From: Geodermatophilaceae bacterium
Lineage (GTDB): Bacteria > Actinomycetota > Actinomycetes > Mycobacteriales > Geodermatophilaceae
DNA: 5,430 bases
NCBI GenBank assembly: GCA_013813215.1
Contig: JACCSC010000393.1
Span: forward strand, 1 to 5,430
Reading direction: 5' to 3'
Shown: piece by piece, positions 4,257 through 5,430 of the stretch
How the letters are laid out: the number at the start of each line of letters is the position of its first letter
How positions within the stretch are numbered: position 1 is the stretch's first letter
Position numbers and translations under genes: made by a program
The notes under the pieces: generated by a model
What the model was told of the DNA's origin: nothing
The model's input: only the letters and a program-made list of their open reading frames with translations
Databases searched by the model: none

Positions 4257-4840
4257 ATGGCCAACAGCGAATACTGGCGGGAACCGCCCCTCGCCGGCAC
4301 CGAGGTCGAGCATCTCGTCGCTGCGCTCGACCGCCTGCGCACAACCTTCCGCTGAAGGCCGACGACCTTGACTCGGTCGGGCTGCAGACCAAGAGCGGCG
4401 CCTCCTCGCTGACACTGGCCGGCCTGCTCAAGCACCTCGCGCGGGCCGAAGAGCAGATGTTCAGCACCAAACTCAGCGGCGCGCCGCTCGATGCACCGTG
4501 GGATGGCGCAGACTGGGACGACGACCCCGACTGGGACTTCAACTCGGCCGCCAACGACACCCCCGAACAGCTCTACGCGATCTGGGACAGCACTGTCGAC
4601 CGGTCCCGCGCGAGGCTCGCCGCGGCCTTGGCCGATGGCGGACTCGACCAGCTCGTCCACCTCTCCCGGCCCGACGGGCGCCACCTCAGCCTGCGCCGGC
4701 TGCTCTGCGACCTGATCGAGGAATATGGCCGGCACACGGGGCACGCCGACCTGCTCCGCGAGGCCGTCGACGGATTGGTGGGTGAAGACCCTCCGGCTGG
4801 ATGGCACCCAGAATCCAACCGACCACTCCTGAGCAGCTGA
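4257..4840 (+). pseudogene. DinB-superfamily DUF664 protein, broken by a one-base frameshift
   Basis: The N-terminal frame gives MANSEYWREPPLAGTEVEHL through RLRTTFR and hits TGA at 4353-4355. The next frame picks up at once with KADDLDSVGLQTKSGASSL and runs to the stop at 4838. Restoring one G after CGCTG gives the expected FRWKADDLD and a continuous protein of 194 residues, normal for DUF664. This family has the DinB four-helix fold and is linked to mycothiol-type thiol transfer in actinobacteria. The metal-site histidines are all present after correction: LLKHLARAEE (His60) and RHTGHADLLRE (His160, His163). A WDGADWDDDPDWDF segment is typical of the middle of the protein. Because everything else is intact, the lesion is either very recent or an error in a short G run. 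As written, the gene would make only a 32-residue fragment. Confidence 0.85.
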
Positions 4841-5063
4841 TCGGCGTACCCGCAAGTGAGGCGTCGTGTGACGGCGAAGCTTGCAGACCGGCACCGATAA
4901 TCACGAACAGCGGCATGCGTGCGCGGGTGAACGGGTAATTCAGCGGATCTACACTGCCTTCGTCCGTCAGCTGACCTGAGCCGTCCAGACGGGAGATGCT
5001 AGGCGTGCGCCGCCAAGGGCGAGGGCGCCGAGGGCGGCCGCGCCTACAAGGAGCGTCTGGTTC
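4841..5063. other. Gene-poor region with possible decayed minus-strand membrane protein
   Basis: No intact gene is visible. The minus strand holds two protein-like stretches in different frames. One is hydrophobic (about 5112-4976, containing FANQTLLVGAAALGALALGG and ending in TGA). The other (4970-4873) reads LTDEGSVDPLNYPFTRAR, then MPLFVIIGAGLQA. Both look like membrane-protein pieces, but the first overlaps the start of the acetyltransferase remnant on the plus strand. I cannot name a family. Confidence 0.3.
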
Positions 5064-5255
5064 GCGAAGGCGAGGCTGAAGGAGTACAACGCTGGCCCCG
5101 ACAAGACGCCCGATTACCGCCTCACGTGTTTCTTCGTCGACAGGAACCACCGGCGCAAAGATGTCGCAGCCGTGGCGCTTGGTGGTGCCTGGACCTGATC
5201 GCCAAGACCGGTGGTCCAAGGGAAGAACGATTGCGTGATACGCAGGACGGTCTCA
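5064..5255 (+). pseudogene. Remnant of an actinobacterial GNAT acetyltransferase
   Basis: One frame reads KARLKEYNAGPDKTPDYRL and then TCFFVDRNHRRKDVAAVALGGA before a stop at 5196-5198. A second frame continues as LDLIAKTGG (from 5189) and later RDTQDG. Joined across a one-base loss at about 5188 they give the core of a GNAT N-acetyltransferase: the TCFFVD beta strand, the R.R.xGVA acetyl-CoA loop and the following helix ALxGALDLIAxxGG. The acetyl-CoA loop has Asp where the family usually has Gly (RRKD for RRKG), itself suggestive of loss of function. The N-terminal half and the C-terminal end are missing or unrecognisable. Gene, substrate and partner cannot be stated. Confidence 0.6.
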
Positions 5256-5300
5256 CCCGGCTAGGCCACAGCGCACTGGAGCCGGGAACGCACGCACAAC

Positions 5301-5318
5301 GTCCGAGGGTGTTCGGAC
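5301..5318 (-). terminator. Hairpin just after the PaaE-like gene; possible terminator
   Basis: GTCCGA (5301-5306) pairs perfectly with TCGGAC (5313-5318) around a six-base loop. It lies 17 bases downstream of the minus-strand stop codon. There is no T-tract on the minus strand after it, so it is a candidate only. Confidence 0.4.
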
Positions 5319-5335
5319 CCGTCGGCTGGCGACCC

Positions 5336-5430
5336 TCAGGCGTCGTAGTCGACCGTGATCGCGTCGCTGGTGGGCAGGGTCTGGCAGGTCAGTACGTAGC
5401 CGGCGTCGACCTCCGACGGGTCCAGGGCGT
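5336..5430 (-). CDS. paaE: PaaE-like 2Fe-2S reductase, C-terminal tail (enters from right edge)
   Basis: Only the last 30 codons are in the window, ending at TGA (5338-5336). The peptide reads ALDPSEVDAGYVLTCQ, then TLPTSDAITVDYDA. The GYVLTCQ motif supplies the last cysteine ligand of a plant-type 2Fe-2S ferredoxin domain. The TLPTSD..TVDYD ending is what PaaE has, the reductase subunit of phenylacetyl-CoA epoxygenase. PaaE passes electrons from NAD(P)H through FAD and the cluster to the PaaA di-iron centre in aerobic phenylacetate breakdown. Other ferredoxin-reductase fusions of the same family, such as ring-hydroxylase reductases, share this tail, so the name is likely but not certain. If this is a paa operon, being the 3'-most gene here would fit the common paaABCDE order, with the rest to the right. 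Confidence 0.75.
   Translation of the reverse strand, partial: ALDPSEVDAGYVLTCQTLPTSDAITVDYDA

Noticed and set aside
1..5430. CRISPR arrays, tRNA or rRNA genes
   Set aside because: No regularly spaced repeats, cloverleaf or rRNA-like segments were seen on either strand by eye.

Overview
The window is high-GC DNA with strongly GC-biased third codon positions. It carries families typical of Actinobacteria: a DinB/DUF664 protein, an actinobacterial GNAT acetyltransferase remnant and an IS110 transposase with an actinobacterial-type C-terminal tail. The host is almost certainly a high-GC actinobacterium. A Geodermatophilus or Nocardioides type genome is possible, but the genus cannot be fixed from this sequence.

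Layout, left to right. (1) 1-416, minus: N-terminal part of an AI-2E family membrane transporter that runs off the left edge. (2) 568-1302, plus: a YjbR/MmcQ-type domain fused to a DUF1905 domain, followed by intergenic hairpins. (3) 1369-2825: a complete IS110-family insertion sequence with an intact 400-aa DEDD/serine transposase (1610-2812). (4) 2826-3271: a long structured leader with a possible c-di-GMP (GEMM-type) riboswitch and a 38-aa leader ORF. (5) 3272-4093, plus: a diguanylate cyclase with an Ala-rich hendecad coiled coil, overlapping the leader ORF by ATGA. (6) 4257-4840, plus: a DinB/DUF664 gene broken by a single-base frameshift. (7) 4841-5335: decayed sequence holding a frameshifted GNAT acetyltransferase remnant. 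(8) 5336-5430, minus: the C-terminal tail of a PaaE-like 2Fe-2S reductase, entering from the right edge.

The most striking content is the IS110 element. Its 239-nt left-end non-coding region looks like a bridge RNA. It has a 5' stem-loop (1390-1429), then a target-binding loop, then a donor-binding loop. Four short guide segments in those loops can be read against the element's own junctions. LTG 1439-1446 matches the left flank plus core, with one G-U. RTG 1483-1490 is complementary to core plus right flank. LDG 1529-1536 is identical to the right end of the element. RDG 1549-1555 is complementary to core plus the left end. All four independently place the same GC dinucleotide core at 1369-1370 and 2824-2825. 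This defines the element ends and a 14-bp target, ATCGCG-GC-CATGTG. A TTGACA box overlapping the transposase stop codon could combine with a left-end -10 in the excised circle and start transcription at the bridge RNA 5' end.

The bridge-RNA mechanism is established for other IS110 elements. The guide assignments for this copy are read here by eye and are untested.
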